From: an uncultured Shinella sp.
GTDB taxonomy: Bacteria; Pseudomonadota; Alphaproteobacteria; Rhizobiales; Rhizobiaceae
DNA length: 64,000 nucleotides
NCBI RefSeq assembly: GCF_946479415.1
Contig: NZ_CAMLFY010000012.1
Coordinates: forward strand, 1-64,000
Direction of reading: 5' to 3'
Of the stretch, positions 8,609 through 18,363 are shown piece after piece (within the stretch, counting starts at the first letter, position 1; each line of letters begins with the position of its first letter). Under the pieces are notes generated by a model that did no database searches, was not told where the DNA came from, and saw only the letters and a list, made by a program, of their open reading frames with translations. The translations under genes and the position numbers were made by a program.

Positions 8609-8637
8609 TTGACCCTGCGTAATTTTGAGAATGAGAT
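8609..8637 (+). promoter_or_regulatory. Candidate aapJ promoter
   Basis: TTGACC at 8609-8614 and TGAGAT at 8632-8637 are spaced by 17 nt, about 100 nt before the aapJ start. The -10 match is weak. No sigma-54 -24/-12 element with correct spacing was found between 8516 and 8737. Confidence 0.3.
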
Positions 8638-8737
8638 AAGCAACCTCGCGCCGGGAGGGTGGCGAGTTCCGCAACGTGTTCGTTCGAATGCGTGACCAGC
8701 GGACAAAACAAAGACAACAGAAAAAGGTTGTGAAAAA

Positions 8738-9766
8738 ATGGCAAAAAAAATCGTGACAGCGCTCGTTGGCGCTGCCGTGCTGGGGCTTGGCGCAACGGCT
8801 GCTCAGGCAGATACGCTCTCTGACGTGAAGGCCAAGGGCTTCGTGCAGTGCGGCGTGAACGGCTCGAACCTCGCCGGTTTCGGTGCGCAGGATTCGGCCG
8901 GCAACTGGGCCGGTCTCGACATCGATCTTTGCAAAGCCGTGGCCGCTGCCGTCTTCGGCGATGCCACCAAGGTGAAGTTCACCCCCCTTTCGGCCAAGGA
9001 CCGCTTCCCGGCTCTTCAGTCGGGTGAAATCGACCTTCTGGCCCGCAACACCACCTGGAGCGTCAGCCGCGATTCGCAGCTCGGCTTCGATTTCCGCGCC
9101 GTGAACTACTATGACGGCCAGGGCTTCATGGTGAAGAAGGAGCTCGGCGTGAAGTCGGCGCTCGAACTTTCCGGCGCATCGGTCTGCGTGCAGTCCGGCA
9201 CGACGACGGAACTGAACCTCGCCGACTACTTCCGCTCCAACAACATGGACTTCAAGCCGGTCGTTTTCGAAGCGCAGGATGAAGCCGACGCCGCCTACAA
9301 TGCCGGCCGTTGCGATGCCTACACGACCGACGCTTCGGGCCTCTACTCGATCCGCCTGAAGATGGCCAACCCGGACGACCATATGGTTCTGCCGGAAATC
9401 ATCTCCAAGGAGCCGCTCGGCCCGGCCGTTCGCCAGAACGACTCCAAGTGGTTCGACATCGTGAGCTGGTCGCACTACGCCATGGTCGCTGCCGAAGAAT
9501 TCGGCATCACGACCGCGAATGTCGAAGAAATGAAGAAGTCCGCCAACCCGGACATCAAGCGCTTCCTCGGCGAAGAAGCTGACAGCACCATCGGCGCCGA
9601 TCTCGGCCTGCCGAAGGACTGGGCCGTGCAGATCATCAAGTCTGTGGGTAACTATGGCGAATCCTTCGAGCGCAATGTCGGCGAAGGTTCCCCGCTCAAG
9701 ATCGCCCGTGGCCTGAACGGCCTGTGGACGAAGGGCGGCCTGCAATACGCACCGCCGATCCGCTAA
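8738..9766 (+). CDS. aapJ: General L-amino acid ABC transporter, periplasmic binding protein AapJ
   Basis: Periplasmic solute-binding protein that delivers a broad range of L-amino acids to the AapQM permease. The 342-residue product has a Sec signal peptide of about 24 residues ending AAQA-DTL, and the type-3 binding-protein fold: a mature N-terminus TLSDVKAKGFVQCGVNG, then the ligand-binding stretches GLDIDLCKAVAAAVFGD and the DLLARNTTWSVSRD segment. It closely resembles AapJ of Rhizobium leguminosarum. It is the first gene of aapJQMP, and a strong terminator just after it should make it more abundant than the downstream genes, as is common for binding proteins. Confidence 0.95.
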   Translation: MAKKIVTALVGAAVLGLGATAAQADTLSDVKAKGFVQCGVNGSNLAGFGAQDSAGNWAGLDIDLCKAVAAAVFGDATKVKFTPLSAKDRFPALQSGEIDLLARNTTWSVSRDSQLGFDFRAVNYYDGQGFMVKKELGVKSALELSGASVCVQSGTTTELNLADYFRSNNMDFKPVVFEAQDEADAAYNAGRCDAYTTDASGLYSIRLKMANPDDHMVLPEIISKEPLGPAVRQNDSKWFDIVSWSHYAMVAAEEFGITTANVEEMKKSANPDIKRFLGEEADSTIGADLGLPKDWAVQIIKSVGNYGESFERNVGEGSPLKIARGLNGLWTKGGLQYAPPIR

Positions 9767-9788
9767 GCCGCGGTTGGACGTGACGATC

Positions 9789-9816
9789 GGGAGGGCGCAT
9801 AAACGCCCTCCCCTTT
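9789..9816 (+). terminator. Intra-operon terminator/attenuator between aapJ and aapQ
   Basis: GGGAGGGCG (9789-9797) and CGCCCTCCC (9804-9812) form a 9-bp stem with a 6-nt loop, followed by CTTT. It sits in the 97-nt gap before aapQ and probably stops part of the transcription or protects the aapJ mRNA 3' end. Confidence 0.7.
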
Positions 9817-9863
9817 AAAACAAACGCCCGGAAAACAGGGCGAACCAACGTCAGGGGAAATGC

Positions 9864-11072
9864 ATGGCTCTTGCGGATGCCCGAACAGGGTCCGGCGAAC
9901 CGCCGAAGGTTTCGCTTCTCTACAATCCGGCGCTCAGAAGCGTCGTCTATCAGGTCGTCACGCTGGTCGTGATCATCGGCGCCGTCTGGTACGCCTGGAA
10001 CAACGTGGTCCAGAACCTCGCCCGCGCCAATATGACGGCGGGCTTCGGCTTCCTGAACAGCCGCGCCGGTTTCGACCTTGCGCAGGCACTGATTTCCTAC
10101 TCCAGCGACTCGACCTATTTCCGCGCGCTGCAGGTCGGTCTTCTCAACACGCTCGTGGTCGCCGCCGTCGGCATCGTCACCGCGACGATCGTCGGCCTGC
10201 TGGTCGGCGTCGGGCGCCTGTCGCACAACTGGCTGATCGCACGGCTCTGCACGGTCTATGTGGAAATCTTCCGCAATATCCCGCCGCTGCTCGTCATCTT
10301 CTTCTGGTATCTCGGCGTTCTCGCCCTCTTGCCCTCCATCCGCACGATCTTCCAGCACCTGAAGGATGATCCGGACGCGGTTTTCTTCATCTCCAACCGC
10401 GGTATCTACATGCCGGCCCCGGTTTTCGGTGAAGGGTTCGGCATGGTGCTGGTCGCCCTGCTGATCGGCATTGTCGCGGCCGTCGCCTTCACGATCTGGG
10501 CCAATGCCCGCCAGCGCGCCACGGGCCAGCGCCCGCCGGTTCTCTGGGTCAATCTCGCCCTCCTCGTGCTGTTGCCGCTTGCCGTCTTCATCGTCATGGG
10601 CCAGCCCCTGACGCTCGATTACGCGGTGCCCGGCTCCTTCAACATGAAGGGCGGCATGGTCATCGGACCGGAATTCCTGGCGCTCTATCTCGCGCTGTCG
10701 CTCTACACGGCCTCCTTCATCGCCGAGATCGTTCGCGCCGGTATCCGCGGTGTCTCGCACGGCCAGTCGGAAGCCTCCTATGCTCTCGGTCTGCGGCCCG
10801 GCCAGGCGACCCGCCTCGTCGTCTTGCCGCAGGCGCTGCGCATCATCATTCCGCCGCTCACCTCGCAATATCTCAACCTCATCAAGAACTCCTCGCTCGC
10901 GGTGGCCGTCGGTTATGCCGATCTCGTCGCGGTCGGCGGCACCATTCTCAACCAGTCCGGCAAGTCGATCGAGATCATCTCGATCTGGATGCTGATCTAT
11001 GTCTCGATCAGCCTCATCACGTCGCTGTTCATGAACTGGTTCAATGCCAAGATGGCCCTGGTGGAGCGCTGA
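9864..11072 (+). CDS. aapQ: General L-amino acid ABC transporter permease AapQ
   Basis: Inner-membrane permease subunit that pairs with AapM. The 402-residue product has about eight hydrophobic segments; the typical His/Glu/Gln-family permease core is in two parts, the first around 85-170 ([21 protein letters not shown]) and the second from about 270. The EAA loop that docks on the ATPase is [20 protein letters not shown] near residue 303. The long insert between core parts is characteristic of AapQ/BztB proteins. The stop codon is 1 nt before the aapM start, so translation is probably coupled. Confidence 0.95.
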   Translation: MALADARTGSGEPPKVSLLYNPALRSVVYQVVTLVVIIGAVWYAWNNVVQNLARANMTAGFGFLNSRAGFDLAQALISYSSDSTYFRALQVGLLNTLVVAAVGIVTATIVGLLVGVGRLSHNWLIARLCTVYVEIFRNIPPLLVIFFWYLGVLALLPSIRTIFQHLKDDPDAVFFISNRGIYMPAPVFGEGFGMVLVALLIGIVAAVAFTIWANARQRATGQRPPVLWVNLALLVLLPLAVFIVMGQPLTLDYAVPGSFNMKGGMVIGPEFLALYLALSLYTASFIAEIVRAGIRGVSHGQSEASYALGLRPGQATRLVVLPQALRIIIPPLTSQYLNLIKNSSLAVAVGYADLVAVGGTILNQSGKSIEIISIWMLIYVSISLITSLFMNWFNAKMALVER

Positions 11073-11073
11073 G

Positions 11074-12228
11074 ATGACCGAGACCCTTACCTATGTCCGC
11101 GACCGGTTCATCGAGCAGGAAAAGCCGCCGGCTTCCGAAAAATCGGCCTTCGCCTGGGTTCACCACAACCTCTTCGCCTCCTGGAAAGACAGCATCCTGA
11201 CGCTCATCGCCATCGCGGCGATCGCCATCTATGTGCCGAAAGCCCTGAACTGGCTGTTCTTCTCGGCCGTCTGGACGGGCTCCGACCGCATGGCCTGCCT
11301 CACTGTCGAACAGGGCGGTCAGCTTCCGGCCGGCTGGAACGGCGCCTGCTGGGCCTATGTGAACGACCGCTTCGTCCAGTTCATGTTCGGCTCCTATCCG
11401 CGTGACGAGCTGTGGCGGCCCCTTCTGGTCGCCGCGATGTTCGTGGCGCTGCTCGTGCCGTTCCTGATGCCGAAAATGCCGCGCAAGGGGCTGAACGCGC
11501 TCCTGCTGCTCGTCGTCTTCCCGGTCGTCTCGTTCTTCCTGCTGCTCGGCGGCGTCTTCGGGCTGCGCCATGTGGAAACGTCCCTCTGGGGCGGGCTGAT
11601 GGTGACGCTCATCCTGTCTTTCGTCGGCATCGTCGTGTCGTTGCCGGCAGGCATTCTGCTGGCGCTTGGCCGCCGCTCCAGCATGCCGATCCTGAAAACG
11701 GCCTGCATCACCTTCATCGAACTGATCCGCGGCGTGCCGCTGATCACCGTTCTGTTCATGGCGAGCGTGCTCTTGCCGCTCTTCCTGGAGCCGGGCAACA
11801 ATATCGACAAGTTCCTGCGCGCGCTCATCGGCGTGTCGATCTTCGCATCCGCCTATATGGCGGAGGTCATTCGCGGCGGTCTTCAAGCCATTCCGAAAGG
11901 ACAATATGAAGCGGCCGATGCTCTTGGTCTAAACTACTTCCACAAAATGACCTTCATCGTGCTACCGCAGGCCATCAAACTCGTGATCCCCGGCATCGTG
12001 AACACCTTCATCGGCATGTTCAAGGATACGTCCCTCGTCACGATCATTTCGATGTACGACCTGCTGGGCATCGTGAAGGCGAGCTTTGGGGATTCGGGCT
12101 GGATCACGCCGGTCACGCCGCTGACGGGCCTGATCTTCGCCGGCTTCACATTCTGGATTTTCTGCTTCGGCATGTCGCGCTACTCGGCCTTCATCGAACG
12201 CCGCCTCGACAAGAGCCACAAGAGATAA
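11074..12228 (+). CDS. aapM: General L-amino acid ABC transporter permease AapM
   Basis: Second permease subunit of the broad-range amino acid transporter, in the inner membrane. The 384-residue product begins [12 protein letters not shown] and has a cytoplasmic N-terminal arm, about eight membrane segments and the EAA loop [20 protein letters not shown] near residue 280. The start one nucleotide after the aapQ stop was chosen over an earlier in-frame codon because it matches the family N-terminus. It resembles AapM/BztC of rhizobia and Rhodobacter. Confidence 0.95.
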   Translation: MTETLTYVRDRFIEQEKPPASEKSAFAWVHHNLFASWKDSILTLIAIAAIAIYVPKALNWLFFSAVWTGSDRMACLTVEQGGQLPAGWNGACWAYVNDRFVQFMFGSYPRDELWRPLLVAAMFVALLVPFLMPKMPRKGLNALLLLVVFPVVSFFLLLGGVFGLRHVETSLWGGLMVTLILSFVGIVVSLPAGILLALGRRSSMPILKTACITFIELIRGVPLITVLFMASVLLPLFLEPGNNIDKFLRALIGVSIFASAYMAEVIRGGLQAIPKGQYEAADALGLNYFHKMTFIVLPQAIKLVIPGIVNTFIGMFKDTSLVTIISMYDLLGIVKASFGDSGWITPVTPLTGLIFAGFTFWIFCFGMSRYSAFIERRLDKSHKR

Positions 12229-12246
12229 GTGAGAGGAAACACACAT

Positions 12247-13023
<777 letters not shown>

Positions 13024-13045
13024 GCGAAGCGGCACGGAGATACGC

Positions 13046-13075
13046 AAAGGCGGGCCGCAAGGCCCGCCTTTTTCA
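13046..13075. terminator. Rho-independent terminator of aapJQMP
   Basis: AAAGGCGGGCC-GCAA-GGCCCGCCTTTTT forms an 11-bp stem with a T-run. It overlaps the stop codon of the convergent regulator gene and could also act on the minus strand. Confidence 0.85.
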
Positions 13076-14047
13076 TTTCGCCCGCAGTTCGGCCCTTAGT
13101 TTCAATGGACTTGCGCCAAAATGATTGCGGAAGGCGCGCGAAAACGCCGAGAGACTGTCGAAGCCGCTGCGCAGCGCCACCTCCTGCATGGAAAGCGGTG
13201 TGTCGCGCACCATGCGCTGTGCCGCCGTCAGCCTGAGCCGCAGATAATACTTTCCCGGTGCGGTCCCGATCCCGTTGGTGAACAGCGTTTCCAGCTTGCG
13301 CGTCGAAAAGCCGAGCCGGCGGGCAAGCGCCGCGATGGTCAGCGGCCGGTCGATCGTGCGCTCCATCAGGCGGATGGCGGAGGCAAGCTCCGGCTGGTGC
13401 TCGCCCAGACGCCCAAGCGAAACGAGCGGCTGCGCATCCGTCGCCGCATGGGTCTGGTCGTAGACGAAGACGCTCGCCACATCGAGCGCCACGGCCGAAC
13501 CGAAGCGCTCCCGCACCAGATGCAGCATCATGTCGAAGGTCGGCGACGCTCCGCCGGAGGTCCAGAGCGGCCCGTCCGTGACGAACCGGTCGGCACGCAC
13601 ATTGAGCGCCGGAAAGGCCGCGGCGAAATCCTCCAGTTCCTCCCAGTGCGCCGTCGCATCCCGCCCGTCGAGCAGGCCGGAGCGCGCCAGAAGCCAGCAG
13701 CCCGATTCGATGCCGGCAACGACGCCGAACCGGCGTGCGATCTTTTTCAGCCGGGCAACGAAGTTGCGGTCCGCGTGGCGATCCTGGTTGAAGCCGGCGA
13801 TCAGCAGCAGCGCGTCACCACTCGTCACATCGGCGAAATCGCCGTCGACCCGGATTTCCACGCCGCAGGTCAGAAGCACCGGCTGCCCGTGCGGCGAAAG
13901 AATCTGCCAGCGGAACACGGGTTCCGGCACGACGCGGTTCGCCGCCCGCATCGGGTCGAGCACCGAGGCCAGCGACATGATCGACGATTCCGGCAGGAGC
14001 ACGATCGTGACGTCGAGCGGCCCCTGTTGCTGTGCATGGTTTCTCAT
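13073..14047 (-). CDS. GlxA family transcriptional regulator (DJ-1/PfpI-like plus AraC DNA-binding domain)
   Basis: A 324-residue regulator. Residues 10-185 form a DJ-1/PfpI-like domain with the conserved elbow cysteine ([15 protein letters not shown], about Cys118) and [16 protein letters not shown]. Residues about 220-320 are an AraC/XylS double helix-turn-helix ([20 protein letters not shown] and [20 protein letters not shown]). Relatives such as GbdR and CdhR control quaternary-amine catabolism, but many others are unassigned, so the ligand is unknown. It is convergent with aapP, and its start is divergent from a short terminated transcript candidate. Confidence 0.9.
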   Translation of the reverse strand: MRNHAQQQGPLDVTIVLLPESSIMSLASVLDPMRAANRVVPEPVFRWQILSPHGQPVLLTCGVEIRVDGDFADVTSGDALLLIAGFNQDRHADRNFVARLKKIARRFGVVAGIESGCWLLARSGLLDGRDATAHWEELEDFAAAFPALNVRADRFVTDGPLWTSGGASPTFDMMLHLVRERFGSAVALDVASVFVYDQTHAATDAQPLVSLGRLGEHQPELASAIRLMERTIDRPLTIAALARRLGFSTRKLETLFTNGIGTAPGKYYLRLRLTAAQRMVRDTPLSMQEVALRSGFDSLSAFSRAFRNHFGASPLKLRAELRAK

Positions 14048-14103
14048 GTGAAAATAGTCAAAAAAGATGCGTCTTATGTCAATCGGGAAAACGCCATTCG
14101 GGC

Positions 14104-14236
14104 ATGATCGGCCTCACAGGAGATCTGGAGATGCAGCCGGATCATGGTGAGAACCCCTGTACCCCGAATACCCTGATCCGCAATTTTACCGGAACGGGTT
14201 GGCGAGCCGACAAGGCGGACCAACCCGTTTTTTTTT
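14104..14236 (+). ncRNA. Candidate small RNA or attenuator ending in a strong terminator
   Basis: The 284-nt gap between the divergent regulator gene and the BA14K gene contains AACGGGTTGG (14193-14202) and its complement (14220-14229) followed by nine T residues. No gene ends just upstream on this strand, so the terminator must belong to a short RNA started around 14050-14110 or to an attenuated leader of the BA14K gene. I cannot match it to a known RNA family. The 5' limit given is arbitrary. Confidence 0.4.
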
Positions 14237-14331
14237 GCCTTTTCCACTTTGAAATCAAACCTTTTGCGAAGGTGCGGGAACAGAGTTCCCTCTCGGGCGT
14301 TCTGGCCCTGAACAACACGAAAGGTTCTCCC

Positions 14332-14757
14332 ATGTTGAAGCTCAAGACAGGCCTCGTCGCCGGCGCCCTCTCCCTGATGATGGCCGTGACGTCGGCGATC
14401 CCGGCACAGGCGATCACCTTTGCCCGCGTGCCGGTGCCGGAGGCCACTGCCGTCGAGAAGGTGCAGTATCGCTATGAACGCCGTGAGCGTCGCGAACGCC
14501 GCGCCGAACGCCGCTGGCATGGTCACCATGGCTATCGCTACGCCCGTCCCGGCTATCGCCGCCACTCGGATGGCTTCTGGTATCCGCTGGCCGCCTTCGG
14601 CCTGGGTGCTGCAATCGGCGGCGCCATCGCCAACCAGCCTTCGGCCGGCGGTTCGCATGCGCAGTGGTGCGCAAACCGCTATCGTTCGTACCGCGCATAC
14701 GACAACACGTTCCAGCCGAACTACGGCCCGCGCAAACAGTGCGTCTCGCCTTATTGA
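14332..14757 (+). CDS. BA14K family secreted protein
   Basis: A 141-residue exported protein of the BA14K family, named for a Brucella immunoreactive antigen. It has a signal peptide of about 29 residues ([14 protein letters not shown]), an Arg/Glu/His-rich segment ([16 protein letters not shown]), a Gly/Ala hydrophobic stretch ([16 protein letters not shown]) and the C-terminal BA14K signature with cysteines ([16 protein letters not shown] and RKQCVSPY). The ATG at 14332 follows GAAAGG and starts the signal peptide. The function is unknown; a lectin-like or envelope role has been proposed for the family. A terminator follows directly. Confidence 0.9.
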   Translation: MLKLKTGLVAGALSLMMAVTSAIPAQAITFARVPVPEATAVEKVQYRYERRERRERRAERRWHGHHGYRYARPGYRRHSDGFWYPLAAFGLGAAIGGAIANQPSAGGSHAQWCANRYRSYRAYDNTFQPNYGPRKQCVSPY

Positions 14758-14781
14758 GGCTGAGCACATCGTGGAAACGAC

Positions 14782-14809
14782 AAAGGGCAGCCAACCGGCT
14801 GCCCTTTTC
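14782..14809. terminator. Bidirectional terminator
   Basis: AAAGGGCAGCC-AACC-GGCTGCCCTTTT is a perfect 11-bp stem between the BA14K gene and the convergent tRNA-Arg gene; it has T-runs on both strands. Confidence 0.85.
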
Positions 14810-14816
14810 TATGCCA

Positions 14817-14893
14817 TGGCGACCCCTGCAGGGCTCGAACCTGCGACATTCTGCTTAGAAGGCAGATGCTCTATCCAGCTGAGCTAAGGGGCC
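14817..14893 (-). tRNA. tRNA-Arg(UCU)
   Basis: A 77-nt cloverleaf on the minus strand beginning GGCCCCUUAGCUCAGC, with a 7-bp acceptor stem, the anticodon loop UUCUAAG (anticodon UCU) and an encoded CCA end at 14817-14819. Confidence 0.95.
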
Positions 14894-14902
14894 GGATGGA
14901 CC

Positions 14903-15208
14903 TCAGTGGGTCCAGGGCTGCATGCGGTTGAAGCGGAAATTGTCGGGATAGGCGCAACGCTTGCGGGTCGCGTCCTTGGGCTCGATCAGGCGGAATTCGA
15001 TGCCGTTGCGCTCCGCATAGGCGATCGCCTCTTCGCTGGTCTCGAAGGACAGCTTGACCTGCTGATACATGTCGCCGGAGCTCGTATAGCCCATGATCGG
15101 GTCGATCGTGCGCGGCTTTTCGGCGTCGAACTCCAGAACCCATAGGTTGGACTTGGCCTTGCCGGACTGCATGGCGGTCTTGGCGGGACGATAGATCTTC
15201 GCGGTCAT
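14903..15208 (-). CDS. NADH dehydrogenase accessory subunit, NDUFS4-like (ETC complex I subunit conserved region)
   Basis: A 101-residue homologue of the 18-kDa accessory subunit of mitochondrial complex I. It has MTAKIYRPAKTAMQSGKAKS at the start, WVLEFDAEKPRTIDPIMGYTSS in the centre and a YAERNGIEFRLIEP strand near the C-terminus. In alphaproteobacteria this protein is usually encoded alone and joins the complex at the periphery. The start ATG at 15206-15208 opens the conserved region. The tRNA-Arg gene lies 10 nt after the stop. The left att copy of the integrated element lies 126 nt upstream. Confidence 0.9.
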   Translation of the reverse strand: MTAKIYRPAKTAMQSGKAKSNLWVLEFDAEKPRTIDPIMGYTSSGDMYQQVKLSFETSEEAIAYAERNGIEFRLIEPKDATRKRCAYPDNFRFNRMQPWTH

Positions 15209-15334
15209 CGAAGCGGCTCCAGAATTCTCGCATAAAGGCACGCCGTTTCGCCGGCGCGCGTCCGAGAATGCATAACCCAGATTCCGTAAAGGGGGAATGA
15301 CCGGAACAGCATTTGGCATCGAAACGCCCGCCGA

Positions 15335-15357
15335 TGGTCGGAGTGGAGAGATTCGAA
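15335..15357. repeat. Left attachment site copy (attL core)
   Basis: A 23-nt copy of the tRNA-Pro 3' end starting TGGTCGGAGTGGAGAGATTC; it covers CCA, the acceptor strand and part of the T-arm. It is a fragment without the rest of a tRNA, as expected for the displaced original 3' end. Confidence 0.9.
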
Positions 15358-15405
15358 ATCGTATATGTCATTGTTTTTCAATGACAATTTCCACTCTTTG
15401 TGACC

Positions 15406-15431
15406 TTGTAACGGCTCGTCTTTTGTTACAA
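15406..15431. promoter_or_regulatory. Candidate integrase arm sites, left end
   Basis: TTGTAAC at 15406-15412 and its inverted form GTTACAA at 15425-15431 lie 48-74 nt inside the left att copy. The same heptamer occurs twice inside the right end (23155-23161, 23167-23173). A short hairpin (TGTCATTG and CAATGACA, 15366-15386) lies between att and these sites. Confidence 0.5.
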
Positions 15432-15505
15432 ATTTCGATGGTTCCTATAGCCGGACAGGTGCCGTGACGCAACCACGAATCGGCGTGTCAACTTGTCATG
15501 AGAAC

Positions 15506-16186
15506 CTATTCCTCTGAACCGGCCTGAACTACCGTCTCGGCAGCAGCGATAATTTCCTCGAATACGGCATTGCGGTAGTAATAATGACCGCCAATGGTTT
15601 TAGGATTGCTACCCGTCGTTAAAAGTCCACGGGTGGAAAGCTCATGAAGATGCTCTTGCGCCTGCATGTATGTATAATCGCGTCCCTGTTCGCCGAACGC
15701 GTCAACCATGATCAAGGGCTCTAGGCAGCCGGGTGTCGCACTTTCTCGTTTAGAGATGTGGGTCAGTTCGAAGCCTCGCTTACACATTCCGAGGAATGCC
15801 AACTGCTCGAACGATAGCATTTCAAGTTTGCGCGCTGCACGACCGATCTTACCTGCATCTGCAACAGCGGCACTATCAAGCTCGCCTGCGATCAACCTTC
15901 CAAGAACATGGAGATTGTGATGGTATTCGCCTATGCGAACCTGTTCGAAGAATCGATACGCCGCAGGCAGATAAAACTGAGATTGCTCCTCAGAAAGCAC
16001 TTCAATCCCCCTCTCAGAAACGAGAGAAATAAGCTTCTTCTGATATTTCTCAATTTTCAGTTCGAGAGTGATCTGCATCAGCTCTTTTAACGTGGCGAGG
16101 CCGGGAAGGCTCGCACATATAGCGCCTGTCACCTTGACGACGGTTTCGGCGTTTCGTGCCGGCTGAGGGAGAGATTCTAGCGTCAT
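15506..16186 (-). CDS. Unknown protein, second gene of the island cargo cassette
   Basis: I do not recognise a family. The 226-residue product is soluble and mostly helical. Residues 40-100 are rich in Lys, Glu and Leu and could form a coiled coil. The C-terminal third (QEHLHELSTRGLLTTG, then YYYRNAVFEEIIAAAETVV) resembles a winged-helix with a wing-like YYYRN strand, but this is weak. The gene starts 8 nt after the DUF2971 stop, with AGGGTGA upstream, so the two are one operon. GC content is visibly lower than in the flanking chromosome. Position near the attachment site of a phage element suggests a cargo (for example anti-phage) function, which is only inference. Confidence 0.75.
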   Translation of the reverse strand: MTLESLPQPARNAETVVKVTGAICASLPGLATLKELMQITLELKIEKYQKKLISLVSERGIEVLSEEQSQFYLPAAYRFFEQVRIGEYHHNLHVLGRLIAGELDSAAVADAGKIGRAARKLEMLSFEQLAFLGMCKRGFELTHISKRESATPGCLEPLIMVDAFGEQGRDYTYMQAQEHLHELSTRGLLTTGSNPKTIGGHYYYRNAVFEEIIAAAETVVQAGSEE

Positions 16187-16194
16187 AGATCACC

Positions 16195-17172
16195 CTAAGT
16201 TCGCAGCGGTATATCTGAGCAAACTACCATCTTTTCCGGCTCTTTCACGCCCACGCCGGCAAGCACTTCACAAAATGCTTCGCGCACCGCATCAGGATAT
16301 TCGGTCGGACCAATTATAACTCGCTTCAAAAGCTGCGGGACCGATATCCCGGTCATGCCGAGGTCTGGGCGATCCTCGAACGATAGCTTGAAAACTCTCT
16401 GCGGGACGCCAGCGATGCTTTGAATGTCGCACTTGAGGGCCCCCTGATCATCCAACCCTTTGGTATGCATTATCCGCCATTCTCGTTCTTCACTGAATCC
16501 TTTGTGTTTAGAGCAGATCGAGAGCGAGCGTAGCAGTTGGAACAGATAGCCTTTGATCTCATCCGCCCCTGACGCCCGCAGGAAGTCGCTTTCTCTTCCA
16601 ATGTTTTCTGCGATTTCGATAAAGAGGTTCATCACATCCTCTTGATCGCAGTAGTAAACGGGACTGCTGAAAGCACCGAAATTTTCGGCGACTAGATAAA
16701 GCGGCAGTGGATTAATGACTAAGCCGACATTAACGCGGCTGTTTCCGTATGCACGCCACATCGAAAGGCGCCCATAATCGTTTTCCGCTTTTTCATGTTC
16801 TGACAGGCAGACAATATGCGTCTGCTCCCGCATCGTATCAAACCATCCCTCGAACAAAGAAATGGCATCGTCCATCAGCCCAGGAAATACTTTGTTGAGA
16901 GCTGTGCGTATCGCATTTAGCCCGACTTCCGGCGCATCGTCCGCAGGAGGAGTGTATGCCTTCCGAAGCAAGTCGAACCCATGATCTACCTCTCGGAAAT
17001 CGTTCATGAGCCTGATATTTTTCATCCATATTTCATTCCCACGAATGATAGATATGGCGTTATCAGCCGACGTATAATGTATTAGCTTATGATCATTCTG
17101 TAGTAGGTTGTTCCTGATGCGAGCTTCATGTGGTGCGAAAATGTCTCGCAGTTTAAACATTGCTTCCAGCAT
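16195..17172 (-). CDS. DUF2971 domain-containing protein, first gene of the island cargo cassette
   Basis: A 325-residue soluble protein. It has the DUF2971 pattern: HYTSADNAISIIRGNEIWM near residues 32-50, LMNDFREVDHG at 55-65, a CLSEHEKAENDYGRLSMWRA segment around 120 (the family Cys-x-Ser and Met-Trp motif), YYCDQEDV around 165 and a late EEREWRIMH. The biochemical role of DUF2971 is not established. The start at 17170-17172 has AGAAGGGTGA upstream; an ATG four codons later is possible. It is the first gene of the two-gene cassette. AT-rich codon use differs from the neighbouring phage genes, which suggests a separate origin. Confidence 0.85.
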   Translation of the reverse strand: MLEAMFKLRDIFAPHEARIRNNLLQNDHKLIHYTSADNAISIIRGNEIWMKNIRLMNDFREVDHGFDLLRKAYTPPADDAPEVGLNAIRTALNKVFPGLMDDAISLFEGWFDTMREQTHIVCLSEHEKAENDYGRLSMWRAYGNSRVNVGLVINPLPLYLVAENFGAFSSPVYYCDQEDVMNLFIEIAENIGRESDFLRASGADEIKGYLFQLLRSLSICSKHKGFSEEREWRIMHTKGLDDQGALKCDIQSIAGVPQRVFKLSFEDRPDLGMTGISVPQLLKRVIIGPTEYPDAVREAFCEVLAGVGVKEPEKMVVCSDIPLRT

Positions 17173-17331
17173 CGCGAATCACCCTTCTGGCGCTAAGGAT
17201 AACGTCGCAGAATTCGTGAAATTTTCACTCCCATCGAGCGAGTTATCCTCTGAATACTATCCACCATAGAATTACGACTGGCGAGGCCAAAGCCCCGCCA
17301 GTCGTGCGCCGTGTCCCGACGATGGATGGCG

Positions 17332-17712
17332 TTATGCGGCTTCCCCCTCTCCCGGCTTCCGATACCGGACTTCATTGTCATCACTTTCGACAATAAGGGC
17401 ATCCTTGACGCGCTCGAACAGGTCACGCACCCGCTTGAGGTTCGCGACGTAGTTCTCAATATCCTCAATGAAGCAGTCCAGCTCGGCGACCGGCTCATCC
17501 ACTTCTTCCACGGCGTCCGCGACCAACTGCGAGAGCTCCCCGGTGTGACCATACATACCCGGATCGCGGAGCAAATCGTCCGGCTTGCAGCGTTCGACGG
17601 TCGGCCCCATGCTAAAGGTGGTCTGCCAGCCGGCGCTGACGAAAGTTGCCCAGAGCTCCTTCTCGGTGAGCGTTGCGGACGGTGCCTGAGGCGTGGTATT
17701 TTCATTCGACAT
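17332..17712 (-). CDS. Hypothetical protein of the phage element
   Basis: A 126-residue acidic protein, not recognised. The middle region (ELSQLVADAVEEVDEPVAEL followed by DIENYVANLKRVRDLFERV) is likely a helical hairpin. The ATG at 17710-17712 has AAGGAAA 6 nt upstream, which decides the start. No signal peptide or membrane segment is seen. It is followed by 159 nt without a gene. Confidence 0.7.
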   Translation of the reverse strand: MSNENTTPQAPSATLTEKELWATFVSAGWQTTFSMGPTVERCKPDDLLRDPGMYGHTGELSQLVADAVEEVDEPVAELDCFIEDIENYVANLKRVRDLFERVKDALIVESDDNEVRYRKPGEGEAA

Positions 17713-17805
17713 AGCGATTTCCTTGGTTGTTATCGTGGTGTGAGATTGCGGGACGGCCAAGCGGTGCCTGAGAAACGTTGCTTGGCTGTTCCCATTCTTG
17801 AGGGG

Positions 17806-18315
17806 CTATTCGCCCGTTGCATCGACGGCGAGCAGCGTGTGCCGCGTCGGCTTCCGAAGCTCTGTTCGAATGCCCTTCAGGCGCTCGATCTCGGCGAAGG
17901 ATTTCTTCAAAGCTTCAACGTCGCCGCGAGGTAAGTTCGCGCTAACCTCACATGCCGCGTCGATCGCGGCCTCAACTTCCTGAAGCTTGTATTGGTTGAT
18001 GAGCGCAGCAAGTTCCTTTGCAGCGTCAAGGAAGACGCCCATCATTCCCCTTGCCCTTTCGAGCGAGGAAAATTGCTTCTCCCACGGCGCTTCGGTGTCG
18101 AACTTCTGCACTTCTTCGCCGAGGTCCGTCCCACTGATATGCACGCCATAGGCATCGAGGTTTTCTTCTAGGTCCAAATGCCGGCCATCCATGTAAGCGT
18201 GAAATGGCGTGACGACGTATTTGGGTGTCGGCACCGGCTCGAGCAGCGCCTTACGGGCGGCCTTTTTCTGCCGGTCTCTAAATTCCTTGACTCGTTCAGC
18301 TGAGGTCTTAGCCAT
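17806..18315 (-). CDS. Hypothetical protein of the phage element
   Basis: A 169-residue protein, not recognised. It begins with a very basic stretch (MAKTSAERVKEFRDRQKKAARKAL) that resembles short basic N-termini of phage small DNA-binding or accessory proteins, then turns acidic and helical. The ATG at 18313-18315 is preceded by AAGGAG, whereas the two-codon longer TTG start is not. It lies in a run of same-strand small genes. Confidence 0.7.
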   Translation of the reverse strand: MAKTSAERVKEFRDRQKKAARKALLEPVPTPKYVVTPFHAYMDGRHLDLEENLDAYGVHISGTDLGEEVQKFDTEAPWEKQFSSLERARGMMGVFLDAAKELAALINQYKLQEVEAAIDAACEVSANLPRGDVEALKKSFAEIERLKGIRTELRKPTRHTLLAVDATGE

Positions 18316-18363
18316 TGGCAACTCCTTCGTTACCGATACATGTAACGGAAACAGTGGGCCAGG

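Noticed and set aside
8516..8737. A sigma-54 promoter upstream of aapJ
   Set aside because: The best GG...GC pair (TGGCGAGTTCCGCA, near 8660) has only 8 nt between the GG and GC instead of 10, so it does not fit.
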